A DNA stretch of 55,909 nucleotides from Bacteroidota bacterium (GTDB taxonomy: Bacteria > Bacteroidota > Bacteroidia > Chitinophagales > Saprospiraceae), in contig JAKOXM010000545.1 of the NCBI GenBank assembly GCA_029781095.1, positions 1 to 55,909 on the forward strand. Reading direction: 5' to 3'. Positions 20,303-28,593 of this stretch are shown here, piece after piece; within the stretch, counting starts at the first letter, position 1; each line of letters opens with the position of its first letter. The translations under genes and the position numbers were made by a program. The notes beneath the pieces were generated by a model that ran no database searches, was not told where the DNA came from, and was given only the letters and a program-made list of their open reading frames with translations.

Positions 20303-20332
20303 CGTGCCCCGGCGGTTTTACCGATCCTTCCG

Positions 20333-20899
20333 CTATAATCCGGTATTGTTGTTTGATGAGAGAGCCTGGTATATTTTCCGCATTTTCCACCCGAGACTAA
20401 GCAACAGGAACCCGAAAAACAGCGCATAAACGCCGATCCAGATCATCACGGATACTGCTCCGAAATTAGGATTCCGGATCATCAGCCCGCCAAGCAGGAT
20501 AGAAACCAGGCCCGCTGTACCCAGCAGCCATTCATTATCGATCACCTTGCGCAGTTTGACCGCCGCCCCGATCTCGAAAACGCCCGTTACCAGCAGCCAT
20601 ACGGCGAGTATCAGAACCAGCCCTGCGGCTGTCAGTGCCGGGTTGACGAGTGCCACAAGCCCGAGTCCGACTCCGAGTGCGCCTTCCAGCAGCGTCATCC
20701 ACCAATCGTCGTCGTGGCCACGCATACGCGCTCCGAGAAATACTGCCGTGGCGCCGTCAGCCAGCAGAAAAACGCCGAGTATGAAAATCAGCGCCTCGAA
20801 CGCAATTTTCGGATTGAAAAATGCAAACGCGGCAAAAATAATGGACACAAAGCCCCGCAGGACAAGTACCCACCAGAATTGAGTCATTCGGCTTAGCAT
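20333..20899 (-). CDS. HdeD-family (DUF308) membrane protein
   Basis: Six-TM; WWVLVLRGFVSIIFAAFAFFNP...LLADGATAVFLG. Confidence 0.82.
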   Translation of the reverse strand: MLSRMTQFWWVLVLRGFVSIIFAAFAFFNPKIAFEALIFILGVFLLADGATAVFLGARMRGHDDDWWMTLLEGALGVGLGLVALVNPALTAAGLVLILAVWLLVTGVFEIGAAVKLRKVIDNEWLLGTAGLVSILLGGLMIRNPNFGAVSVMIWIGVYALFFGFLLLSLGWKMRKIYQALSSNNNTGL

Positions 20900-20958
20900 G
20901 GTTCGTTCGTTTTGGTGATACGATAAGCACGGGAAAGATATGAACTATGGCTGAAAAT

Positions 20959-22071
20959 TTACTTCTTTAAAATCTCCACATCGAATCCCAGCGCCCTGAG
21001 TTTTTCCTCACTCAGTTCTTCCAGATTTTTGATCTCCAGCACTTTACCATCCTTGTTTTTAAAGGTAAGGATCACATCTTCACGGTTTTCCGCGTTTTGA
21101 CGGGCCTGTTCGGCCTGTGCAGCAAGGTCGTTGGCCTGCCGGATAGCCTTGTTGAGTTGCTCAAGAGCGGCCTGCTCTTTTTCCTGTGCGTCCTGCAGCT
21201 GTCGCTGCATCTCGCCGGTGCGCACGATATTATCGTTGAGTGTTTTTTTCAGCCCTTCCACCTGGGCTTTGGCGTCTGCCAGTTCCTGTTCGCGCGCTTT
21301 TTTTTCTTCTTCCGCCTTTTGTGCATCCATTCGGGCTTTTTCAGCCTTTTCGCGTCGTGCTATCTCTTCGTTATTGATCATGTCGTTGCAATTCTGGAGC
21401 GAAAGCAGTTTTTCCAGACTTACCAGGTCTACCGAAACGACGTAATCCAGTTTGAACTGGTCGCTTGAACTATATACCTCGCCGCCCACGCTGAACACCA
21501 CACCGCTCACCTCCGAATTGCCGTTCACTTTCTGGTACGCGCGCGTGTAAACGGTCGTCAGTTTTACCGAACGGATGTAATAGGTTTTTTTGCGCGTCTC
21601 GGGCGCCACATTGGTAGCAGCGCGGCATATTTCGAGGTATGGAATATAGTCTTCCGGCAGAAAGGCGTACCCGACATCGGTGAGTATGATCTCATAAATA
21701 TTGTCCTTTTCCACTTTTGTGGACGCAATGCTGTAAGCGCCGTTGAGTTTGAACCGGGAATCGATTTTTGCACTGTATATCACGTCGGAGGTGGAGGTTG
21801 TCACAACGGGGGGCTTGTCCTGCCGAACGAAGCGCGTGAGTACAGTGGTCTTGCTGCCGTCTACCAATACCATGGTGCCGGCGAGCTGATCGATTTTGTG
21901 CACAAAACCCGCCAGGCCTTTAATAAAAGTGCGTTGCTTGTACGTGTCAGGCAGGTCGAAGCCGAGACTGACGGGAGTCAGTTTGATCTTGCGGGAGGTT
22001 TGGGCCGGCAGAGAGACGGTATTCAGTAAAATAAGAGCCGGAATACAGAGGCGGAATAGCAATTTCATCAT
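20959..22071 (-). CDS. Exported protein with coiled-coil C-terminal half, function unknown
   Basis: Signal peptide MMKLLFRLCIPALILLNTVSLPAQ; Glu/Ala/Gln-rich coiled-coil region. Confidence 0.75.
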   Translation of the reverse strand: MMKLLFRLCIPALILLNTVSLPAQTSRKIKLTPVSLGFDLPDTYKQRTFIKGLAGFVHKIDQLAGTMVLVDGSKTTVLTRFVRQDKPPVVTTSTSDVIYSAKIDSRFKLNGAYSIASTKVEKDNIYEIILTDVGYAFLPEDYIPYLEICRAATNVAPETRKKTYYIRSVKLTTVYTRAYQKVNGNSEVSGVVFSVGGEVYSSSDQFKLDYVVSVDLVSLEKLLSLQNCNDMINNEEIARREKAEKARMDAQKAEEEKKAREQELADAKAQVEGLKKTLNDNIVRTGEMQRQLQDAQEKEQAALEQLNKAIRQANDLAAQAEQARQNAENREDVILTFKNKDGKVLEIKNLEELSEEKLRALGFDVEILKK

Positions 22072-22188
22072 TTCACAGATTTTTAAAGTGCCGTAAACGC
22101 AAAAAAACTGCGTCCATTTTGCAGCAAACATCACTTTTGTTACACCTTACCCGCAAATTGTCAGCCACACAACGAATTTCACAGGAAT

Positions 22189-22563
22189 ATGGATCAAAAT
22201 AACATGATGATATTGGTAGCAGGGCCTTTCCGCTCTGGTACCAACGACGACCCCGTACTCATACACCGGAACACGGAGTTCATGAATGAAGTCGCATTGC
22301 GCGTGTACGAGGCCGGGCATCTGCCGGTGCTGGGCGAGTGGTTCGCGTTGCCGCTCATTCAGACTGCCGGTTCCAGGGCGTTGGGCGACGAAATATTTAC
22401 GGCTTTGTTTCACCCGGTGGCGATGCGATTGCTGGGACATTGCGATGGCGTGTTGCGCGTGGGAGGGCCTTCGCAAGGCTGCGACGAAATGTTGCGCCTG
22501 GCCGGCGAACAGGGCAAGCCTGTATTTTTCAGCGTGGAAGATTTGCCCGCTCTTGCAGAATGA
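22189..22563 (+). CDS. Small Rossmann-like protein, DUF4406 / nucleoside 2-deoxyribosyltransferase-like
   Basis: ILVAGPFRSGTNDDPVLIHRN...GHLPVLGEW...CDGVLRVGGPSQGCDEML. Confidence 0.6.
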   Translation: MDQNNMMILVAGPFRSGTNDDPVLIHRNTEFMNEVALRVYEAGHLPVLGEWFALPLIQTAGSRALGDEIFTALFHPVAMRLLGHCDGVLRVGGPSQGCDEMLRLAGEQGKPVFFSVEDLPALAE

Positions 22564-22625
22564 TACCGGCAATTTCGCCGATCGCCTTTTCTTTGCCGGG
22601 GATTTCACCAATACGAAACGAATAG

Positions 22626-23684
22626 ATGTTTATTTCCGGAATACAACAGGTCGGCATCGGCGTCGCCAATGTACACGAAGCGTTCAAATGGTACAGGCAG
22701 CACTTTGGTATGGATGTGCCCATGTTTGAAGAAGCGGCAGAAGCGGCGCTGATGCTGCCATATACCGGCGGACAGCCGCAGTCGCGGCACGCCATCCTCG
22801 CCCTGAACATGCAGGGCGGCGGCGGCATGGAGATATGGCAATACACGGGCCGTACCCCTGTTCCCGCTGCGTTTCAGCCCCAACTCGGCGACCTCGGTAT
22901 TTTTATTGCCAAAATAAAGTGCAAAAACGTGTGGGATTGCTTCCATGACCTGCGGAAGCGCGGCGTCAATATGCAAACCAATCCCGCCCCGCGCCCCGAC
23001 GGCGAAGAGCATTTTTTTGTCAAAGACCCCTGGGGAAATACATTTGAAGTCGTGGGCGCCAAAGACTGGTTCTCCACAGGTCGCCCCGACCTGACGGGCG
23101 GCATGTACGGCGCCGTCATCGGTGTCAGCGATATGGATCGGTCCGTAGCGTTTTATGCCGAAATGCTGGGCTACGACACGATCGTTTATGATAAAACCGA
23201 CGATTTTGCCGACTGGCATGGTGTGGACGGCGGGTTCGGACGGTGCCGCCGGGTGCTGCTGCGCCATGCGGAAAAGCGAAAAGGTCCGTTCAGCCGCCTG
23301 CTGGGCGATACCGAAATCGAACTCGTGCAATCGCTCGAACGCAAGCCACGCAAAATTTTTGAAAACCGCTTTTGGGGCGACCTCGGCTATATCCACCTCT
23401 GTTTCGACATCACCGGCATGGCCGAAATGAAGGCTTTTTGCGCTGAAAAAGGCTATCCTTTCACCGTGGACTCGAGCGGCTCTTTTGACATGGGCGAAGC
23501 GGCGGGGTATTTTTCCTATATCGAAGACCCCGACGGAACGCTCATCGAATTTGTCGAAACGCACAAAATCCCTATTCTGAAAAAAATAGGCTGGTACCTC
23601 GACCTTCGCAAGCGCAGCCGACCGGAAAAACCGTTGCCTGCGCTGATGCTGAAAGCGCTGGGGCTTGGAAGGGTGAAGGAGTAA
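22626..23684 (+). CDS. VOC-family (glyoxalase/dioxygenase-like) protein with two VOC modules
   Basis: GIQQVGIGVANVHEAFKWYRQHFG...FFVKDPWGNTFEVV and GVSDMDRSVAFYAEMLGYD...YIEDPDGTLIEFVETH. Confidence 0.85.
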   Translation: MFISGIQQVGIGVANVHEAFKWYRQHFGMDVPMFEEAAEAALMLPYTGGQPQSRHAILALNMQGGGGMEIWQYTGRTPVPAAFQPQLGDLGIFIAKIKCKNVWDCFHDLRKRGVNMQTNPAPRPDGEEHFFVKDPWGNTFEVVGAKDWFSTGRPDLTGGMYGAVIGVSDMDRSVAFYAEMLGYDTIVYDKTDDFADWHGVDGGFGRCRRVLLRHAEKRKGPFSRLLGDTEIELVQSLERKPRKIFENRFWGDLGYIHLCFDITGMAEMKAFCAEKGYPFTVDSSGSFDMGEAAGYFSYIEDPDGTLIEFVETHKIPILKKIGWYLDLRKRSRPEKPLPALMLKALGLGRVKE

Positions 23685-23692
23685 AGACAGTG

Positions 23693-23720
23693 GCGGTTGG
23701 CACTGACTACTGCCAACCGC
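23693..23720. terminator. Hairpin between convergent genes
   Basis: Perfect 10-bp IR gcggttggca / tgccaaccgc. Confidence 0.5.
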
Positions 23721-23727
23721 AATTTAT

Positions 23728-24651
23728 TTACGATTTTCTTTTATCCGAAAAATCCGTGCTGTTTAGCGCCATCAGTTCCTTAAGCGTTTTTTGCATGCCG
23801 TCTACCGAGCCATCGAGGAAAATGATGTTGCCTTTGCCATGTTCGGTGAAGTTTTTGATAGCCTCCGTCCACATAGAGAACAGGATGACCGAAGTGTCGA
23901 GATTGGCTGTCTGCATCTCTTTGGCAGCCTGGCTCATACCCTTCGCTACTTCTTCGCGGAACAGCGCAACGGCCTGACCGCGCATCCGGGCAGCTTCACG
24001 CTCGGCTTCGGCGGCGATTTTGATGGCATTACCTTCTGCTTCGGCGGCTTTGGTTTTCGTGATCAGCAGCGCCTGGCCTTCATTTTCCGCGGCAGCTTTG
24101 AGGTTGTTGGCCGCTACGATCTTCGACATGGAGCGCATCACTTCTTCGTCGAATGTGATATCGTTGATCTGCAGATCGATGAGGTGAAAACCCCAGTCTT
24201 CGAGCATGTGGTCCACGTTGGTTTTCACGGCTTCCGTGATCTCCCGGCGCAGACTGAGTATTTCCTGTTGTTTTTTTGTGGCGACGTAGGAGCGGATGCT
24301 GCCTTCCACGGTGCGTGTCAGAGTTGCCATAAAATCGCGGTCGCTTACAAATCGAAACGCTACTTTTTTTACCGTTTCCTCTGCGTTGTCCATAACGGAA
24401 AACAGCAGCAGGGAGGTAAAATGTACGTTCGCCTGATCGATGGTGACGGCCTGGAAAGTAAGTTCCACGGCCCGGTTTTGCACCGTGATGCGTTTAAAAA
24501 CCTGTTCGATGAACGGAATCCGGAAGTTCAGTCCCGGATAAAGGGTGCGATTGTATTTGCCGAAAATCGTGGTGATGGCTACGGTAGCCTGCTGTACGGT
24601 TACGAGACTGAGCAGTACCAGCAAGACCAGGACTGGAATGAGGATCAACAT
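23728..24651 (-). CDS. SPFH/band 7 (stomatin-like) membrane protein
   Basis: N-terminal TM; TTIFGKYNRTLYPGLNFRIPFIEQVFKRITVQNRAVEL; AEAEGNAIKIAAEAEREAARMRGQA. Confidence 0.9.
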   Translation of the reverse strand: MLILIPVLVLLVLLSLVTVQQATVAITTIFGKYNRTLYPGLNFRIPFIEQVFKRITVQNRAVELTFQAVTIDQANVHFTSLLLFSVMDNAEETVKKVAFRFVSDRDFMATLTRTVEGSIRSYVATKKQQEILSLRREITEAVKTNVDHMLEDWGFHLIDLQINDITFDEEVMRSMSKIVAANNLKAAAENEGQALLITKTKAAEAEGNAIKIAAEAEREAARMRGQAVALFREEVAKGMSQAAKEMQTANLDTSVILFSMWTEAIKNFTEHGKGNIIFLDGSVDGMQKTLKELMALNSTDFSDKRKS

Positions 24652-24684
24652 AGTTGTCGAGAAGTTTGATGTTTGATTTTATGG

Positions 24685-25578
24685 TCAAAGATTCAGGCCG
24701 AGGGGGCAGGAAAACAAGACCGGCTTGCAATTTGACGACCAAACGTAATAATTTCGGCACAAACGCGGGGAAAATTTCGGCACGTATTGATTCGCTGATA
24801 TCACACTACTGGACATTTTTATTTCACGCAAAGACGCAAAGTTTTCGCAAAGAAGCAAAGTGTTGAAGATTAAAATTTTGCGTCTTTGCGTTTTTGGTTT
24901 TTGCGCCTTTGCGTGGAAAATGTCCAGTAGTGTGGTCAGGAGGGTGAATAAAATCTCAGACCAGCTGGATTCGTCATCGTAATAAACAGCCAGTTTTTCT
25001 TCGCTCGGGAAACCCAGTTTTCTGTATAAGTCTATGAATTTCAGGGCGTTTGCATTATTTGCACTGTCCCGGCATTCTTTGTCCGAATAAATGTTTTCAT
25101 AAGCGAGAATCTGCTGGTCAGCGGCAAAGAGTTTTCTTATTTCCGTTTCCAGCACATTCGGTTTTTTCTTATTAGAAGCCTTTGCCTGCTGTAGTGCGCG
25201 TATGAATTCAAGATTGTTGCTGTCAAACACCCTCGGCGGCAGATCCGCCAGCAAGCGGTCGGCGTCGATTTGTTTGTCGTTGATCAGAATTCGCAGGAGC
25301 GGTTCATTCTTGGAGTAAAGGCCGCATTTTCCATTTACGAGTATCGCGTTTTTTAGATCGACGAAAAAAGGATTGGATTTGCGTTTGAAAGCTTCTTCGT
25401 AATATGAAGCGGCTGCAACAAAATCATTTCTATAAATGGCTCTCGCCGCGAGGTTGACATACCGGAAGTATCCGGCCAGGTTTGAATCCAGGCTGATGTT
25501 ATAGTCTCTTTGGAATGCGCTCGCAGTCGCGGAAAAGAGAAGGATTCCTGACAAAAGAAGCAGTGTCCGGTGAAGCAT
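24685..25578 (-). CDS. Exported hypothetical protein whose C-terminus reads through a palindromic repeat (likely truncated/altered 3' end)
   Basis: MLHRTLLLLSGILLFSATASAFQRDYNIS signal peptide; TPR-like middle; reading frame enters the repeat at ...LLDIFHAKAQKPKTQRRK. ATG 25578 preferred over 25704. Confidence 0.6.
   Translation of the reverse strand: MLHRTLLLLSGILLFSATASAFQRDYNISLDSNLAGYFRYVNLAARAIYRNDFVAAASYYEEAFKRKSNPFFVDLKNAILVNGKCGLYSKNEPLLRILINDKQIDADRLLADLPPRVFDSNNLEFIRALQQAKASNKKKPNVLETEIRKLFAADQQILAYENIYSDKECRDSANNANALKFIDLYRKLGFPSEEKLAVYYDDESSWSEILFTLLTTLLDIFHAKAQKPKTQRRKILIFNTLLLCENFASLREIKMSSSVISANQYVPKFSPRLCRNYYVWSSNCKPVLFSCPLGLNL
24802..24934. repeat. MITE-like palindromic element with CGCAAAG sub-repeats
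   Basis: Outer arms cacactactggacatttt / aaaatgtccagtagtgtg perfect over 18 bp, then cacgcaaagacgc / gcgcctttgcgtg; multiple CGCAAAG/CTTTGCG copies inside. Confidence 0.8.
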
Positions 25579-25658
25579 ACGTGCAATAACGCGGGATAAA
25601 TATTGTTCGTCTTGCCTGAAGCGGGCGATCGGTAAAAAGGTTGTGCAAATCGTACAAA

Positions 25659-26906
25659 TCAACATGCGGGGCTCTCGTTCATCGCACCCATCAGTTTTGC
25701 CCATGCATTTTTTGTGGCGTCAAAATCGTTGAAATGCTTCACGGTATTTTTTCGGAAATGAGTGAATTCATGCAGGATTTTTTCAAAATCCCGGGTGTTG
25801 AAATAAGCGCATAATTTGGGAATCGTGACTTTCAATTTCTCTTCCATTTCGCGCATCGTGTTTTCATAGCCCTCGCGGTTGGTTATGTATACCAGCAACG
25901 GCTTGTAGCGTATCCAGCCGATCGTTGCGTTGATAAAACGCTTGAGAATAACGGGCGAAACGCTGTCGATCGACTCCAGGCTTACCGGCAGCACGCCGTT
26001 CAAAAGGTTCTTATACACCCGAAATCCGTCGTGAAAGGTATAGCAGGGCACTTTCACGACTTTAAGTTTTGACAGCGCAGTACTCATAAAAGTGTCTTCC
26101 CCACGTGCGCCGGGCGGATTGTAAAAAGGAGGCAGGTGCGTGGTGTTTTTTAAATTGAAACAAAGGTTGGCGCCGGAGATAAATTTCATCCCGCTTTCTT
26201 CTTCTACTTCCGATAGCAGCGAGTGGTTTATAATGTCGGGGTCAGCGTAGGTGACGCCCTTGTTTTGAACGATCAGGTCCCGTATTTTTTCCCAGGTAAC
26301 AATCTCGTTGCTGATGGCCTCGATAAATTGTTTGAAATCGTTTTCCTGCAACACCTCGTTAAACCGGATGAAGGGGATCGGTGAAATATAACCGCAATGG
26401 TGGCCGTGGGTAATATCAGCGTCTGCGATATATTTTAAATGTGTGCCGACAACGCTTTGCCCCATCCAGATCAGGTGGCCGTGCTCGTTTTTCATTGTAG
26501 CGATCGGGTATTCGTCGTCGTCAATAAAAATAAGCCGGTCCATTTTGTTCTTAATGGCAAAGTAGGTAACCACGTTTCGCTTTTTCGCATAGCCTTCTCC
26601 AAAAAGCAATTTTGCTTCCTGATCGTTTATCATACCCGCTTTTTTCAGCGATTCCGTCTCGTTTTCTATTTTTTCAGCGCCATAGAAATGAATCGACTCG
26701 ACCATTTTTGCTATTTCCGGGGGTATGTTTTTATAGTCGCTGATTTGCGTTCCGTGGTATTTTAAATCATAGGCTACAAAAAGGTGAAGCCGTATTTTTT
26801 CGTCGTGAATAAGCCCGTGTTCGAGCCAGTTATTAATATACGAGCGCAGCACATGCTGAAAATGCTTCCTGCCGGTTACGAATCCAATTCCTATATTTAA
26901 ACTCAT
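25659..26906 (-). CDS. GT-A-like glycosyltransferase/hypothetical with DDD motif
   Basis: MSLNIGIGFVTGRKHFQHVLRSYINNWLEHGL...NKMDRLIFIDDDEYPIA...NPPGARGEDTFMS. Confidence 0.55.
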   Translation of the reverse strand: MSLNIGIGFVTGRKHFQHVLRSYINNWLEHGLIHDEKIRLHLFVAYDLKYHGTQISDYKNIPPEIAKMVESIHFYGAEKIENETESLKKAGMINDQEAKLLFGEGYAKKRNVVTYFAIKNKMDRLIFIDDDEYPIATMKNEHGHLIWMGQSVVGTHLKYIADADITHGHHCGYISPIPFIRFNEVLQENDFKQFIEAISNEIVTWEKIRDLIVQNKGVTYADPDIINHSLLSEVEEESGMKFISGANLCFNLKNTTHLPPFYNPPGARGEDTFMSTALSKLKVVKVPCYTFHDGFRVYKNLLNGVLPVSLESIDSVSPVILKRFINATIGWIRYKPLLVYITNREGYENTMREMEEKLKVTIPKLCAYFNTRDFEKILHEFTHFRKNTVKHFNDFDATKNAWAKLMGAMNESPAC

Positions 26907-26949
26907 AAGCTATGTATTAAGGGGCGCAATCAAAATTGGCGGTTATTTA

Positions 26950-27011
26950 TTGTACGGCGAAACACCAGTTTCGCTTGAATATTGTAGCGAAACTGGTGTT
27001 TCGCCGTACAA
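26950..27011. repeat. Perfect 26-bp inverted repeat (REPIN-like pair of hairpins)
   Basis: ttgtacggcgaaacaccagtttcgct (26950-26975), 10-nt spacer, agcgaaactggtgtttcgccgtacaa (26986-27011); each arm itself folds (GCGAAAC-ACCA-GTTTCGC). Confidence 0.85.
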
Positions 27012-27156
27012 TTTTGCGACAATTAGAAATGCGCCCTGAATTAAAAGATATTCGAGGCAGGGCTTGCGTCAAAAGAAATGACACAACCCTGTGATCAAGA
27101 TTTTGGCTAAAATAAGGAATTTTGCCGTGCTGCGATCGAAAAAACCGGCATTCCTC

Positions 27157-27822
27157 TTACTCTCGCACGGTCCCGGAAAACACACTCACCTTGCTATTGA
27201 ACGGATTGCCCGACGAGCGGCGGAAGGAAACGACCTGGCCTGTGTGCCAGAGGGCATCGGCGATCGGGCCGTTCAGCATATTCCAGAAAGGAAATTCGGT
27301 GGATTTGTCCCCGTTTGTAAAAATGATCGGATATTCTTCCAGGGCAACCTTGTCGCCTTTCAGGATGTCGCTGGCGGTCTTCAGATTTTCCAGAACCTGC
27401 CTCCTTTTTACGGCAAAACCGAGCGGCGAGGTTTCCTCTCCGCTTCGCACGTTGGCCTGTTTGTTTACCGCATTAAAAATGACGTTCGACAGGCCGAGGA
27501 TGTGGTCGATGGTTTCTTCACTTGTCCGGGCTTCCGCGTTGGGCCGGAAGGCCAGGTCTTCGGGCCGGAGCCCTTCGGTAGCCCAGTAAAACCGGAAACC
27601 GAGGCCGTCGATCATCCTGGCGACCACCGTTTCCGCCGTAAAGGAATCGGGGTAGGCAGGTATCTCGCGATAAGGCAATGTGTCTTTTACTTCCAAATTA
27701 TCATCGCTTTTTTGTGCCGTGCATAATGGTTGGAGGGCCAATAATATGACAAGACCGAAAAGGAAGCGCATCATCAGCATTTTTTGAGGCCGGCCGGGGA
27801 GGAAAGAGTGTTTCAGATTCAT
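27157..27822 (-). CDS. DinB-family protein with signal peptide
   Basis: TVVARMIDGLGFRFYWATEGLRPEDLAFRPNAEARTSEETIDHILGLSNVI; start could be the internal Met at 27780. Confidence 0.7.
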   Translation of the reverse strand: MNLKHSFLPGRPQKMLMMRFLFGLVILLALQPLCTAQKSDDNLEVKDTLPYREIPAYPDSFTAETVVARMIDGLGFRFYWATEGLRPEDLAFRPNAEARTSEETIDHILGLSNVIFNAVNKQANVRSGEETSPLGFAVKRRQVLENLKTASDILKGDKVALEEYPIIFTNGDKSTEFPFWNMLNGPIADALWHTGQVVSFRRSSGNPFNSKVSVFSGTVRE

Positions 27823-28000
27823 AACAGCTTGTTTTTAGTTGACGGTAATGCGAGCGGTGAAACAGGGCCGGAGAATGAGGTTTGCCTTTAAAGGGGGACG
27901 GGGTTTTTATTTGAAATAATAGTTGCTTATTTTAAATTTATATTTATCTGGTTTACATAAATATATGACATAAAAAAGGAATGTCGGAACCAAAAAAACA

Positions 28001-28089
28001 ATTGCGTAAAACCGCCGGATCCGGCAGGTTTTACGCAATCAGGTACGTGGATTCCGTTTTGGAAACTACGTGGTCATGTAAACGGAATC
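28001..28089. repeat. Two consecutive hairpins in intergenic region
   Basis: attgcgtaaaaccgccgga|tccggcaggttttacgcaat (28001-28039, one bulged base) and gattccgttt (28050-28059) / aaacggaatc (28080-28089). Confidence 0.7.
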
Positions 28090-28161
28090 TGGTTCGGGGC
28101 TCTGCCCAAAGATTGCCACAGCTTCGTATTTCCAAATCAGCGGCGACATTCTACTCCCCAC

Positions 28162-28551
28162 TCACGCAATCTCTCCCAGCAATTTTTCGATCTCCCCGAA
28201 CGACTGGTTGTCCTTGATGACGTAATAAAGCGCGCCTTTGGCAATCGTTTGCAGCGCTACGCCGTAGTGCTCCTGGGAAGACAGCATTACTACTTTTTGG
28301 TCGGGGTCGGCGGATTTGATGCGTTTGAGAATTTCCATACCGTTGAGGGAGCCGGGTACTGCGGAATCGAGGTAATAATCGAGTACGATCACCTCGGGGC
28401 GTTCGCCGAGTTTGTCGAGGCAGGCTTCGCCGGTGCCGAAGGCGGAAATATCATAAAGATCCAGCGCTTCGAGGTGATCGGACAGCATGGTGAGAAACAT
28501 ATTGTCGTCGTCTACCAGAAACAGCTTCTTTTTAGCGGTGGTCATTGTCAT
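28162..28551 (-). CDS. Single-domain response regulator (REC)
   Basis: KKLFLVDDDNMFLTMLSDHLEAL...VIVLDYYLDS...VVMLSSQE...YYVIKD. Confidence 0.9.
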   Translation of the reverse strand: MTMTTAKKKLFLVDDDNMFLTMLSDHLEALDLYDISAFGTGEACLDKLGERPEVIVLDYYLDSAVPGSLNGMEILKRIKSADPDQKVVMLSSQEHYGVALQTIAKGALYYVIKDNQSFGEIEKLLGEIA

Positions 28552-28593
28552 TTCGTTTTGCGGGCAAGGTAAGGAATATTGCAATCTGAAGAA

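Noticed and set aside
22605-23564. 319-aa minus ORF
   Set aside because: Antisense to the two-module VOC protein; no recognisable domain.
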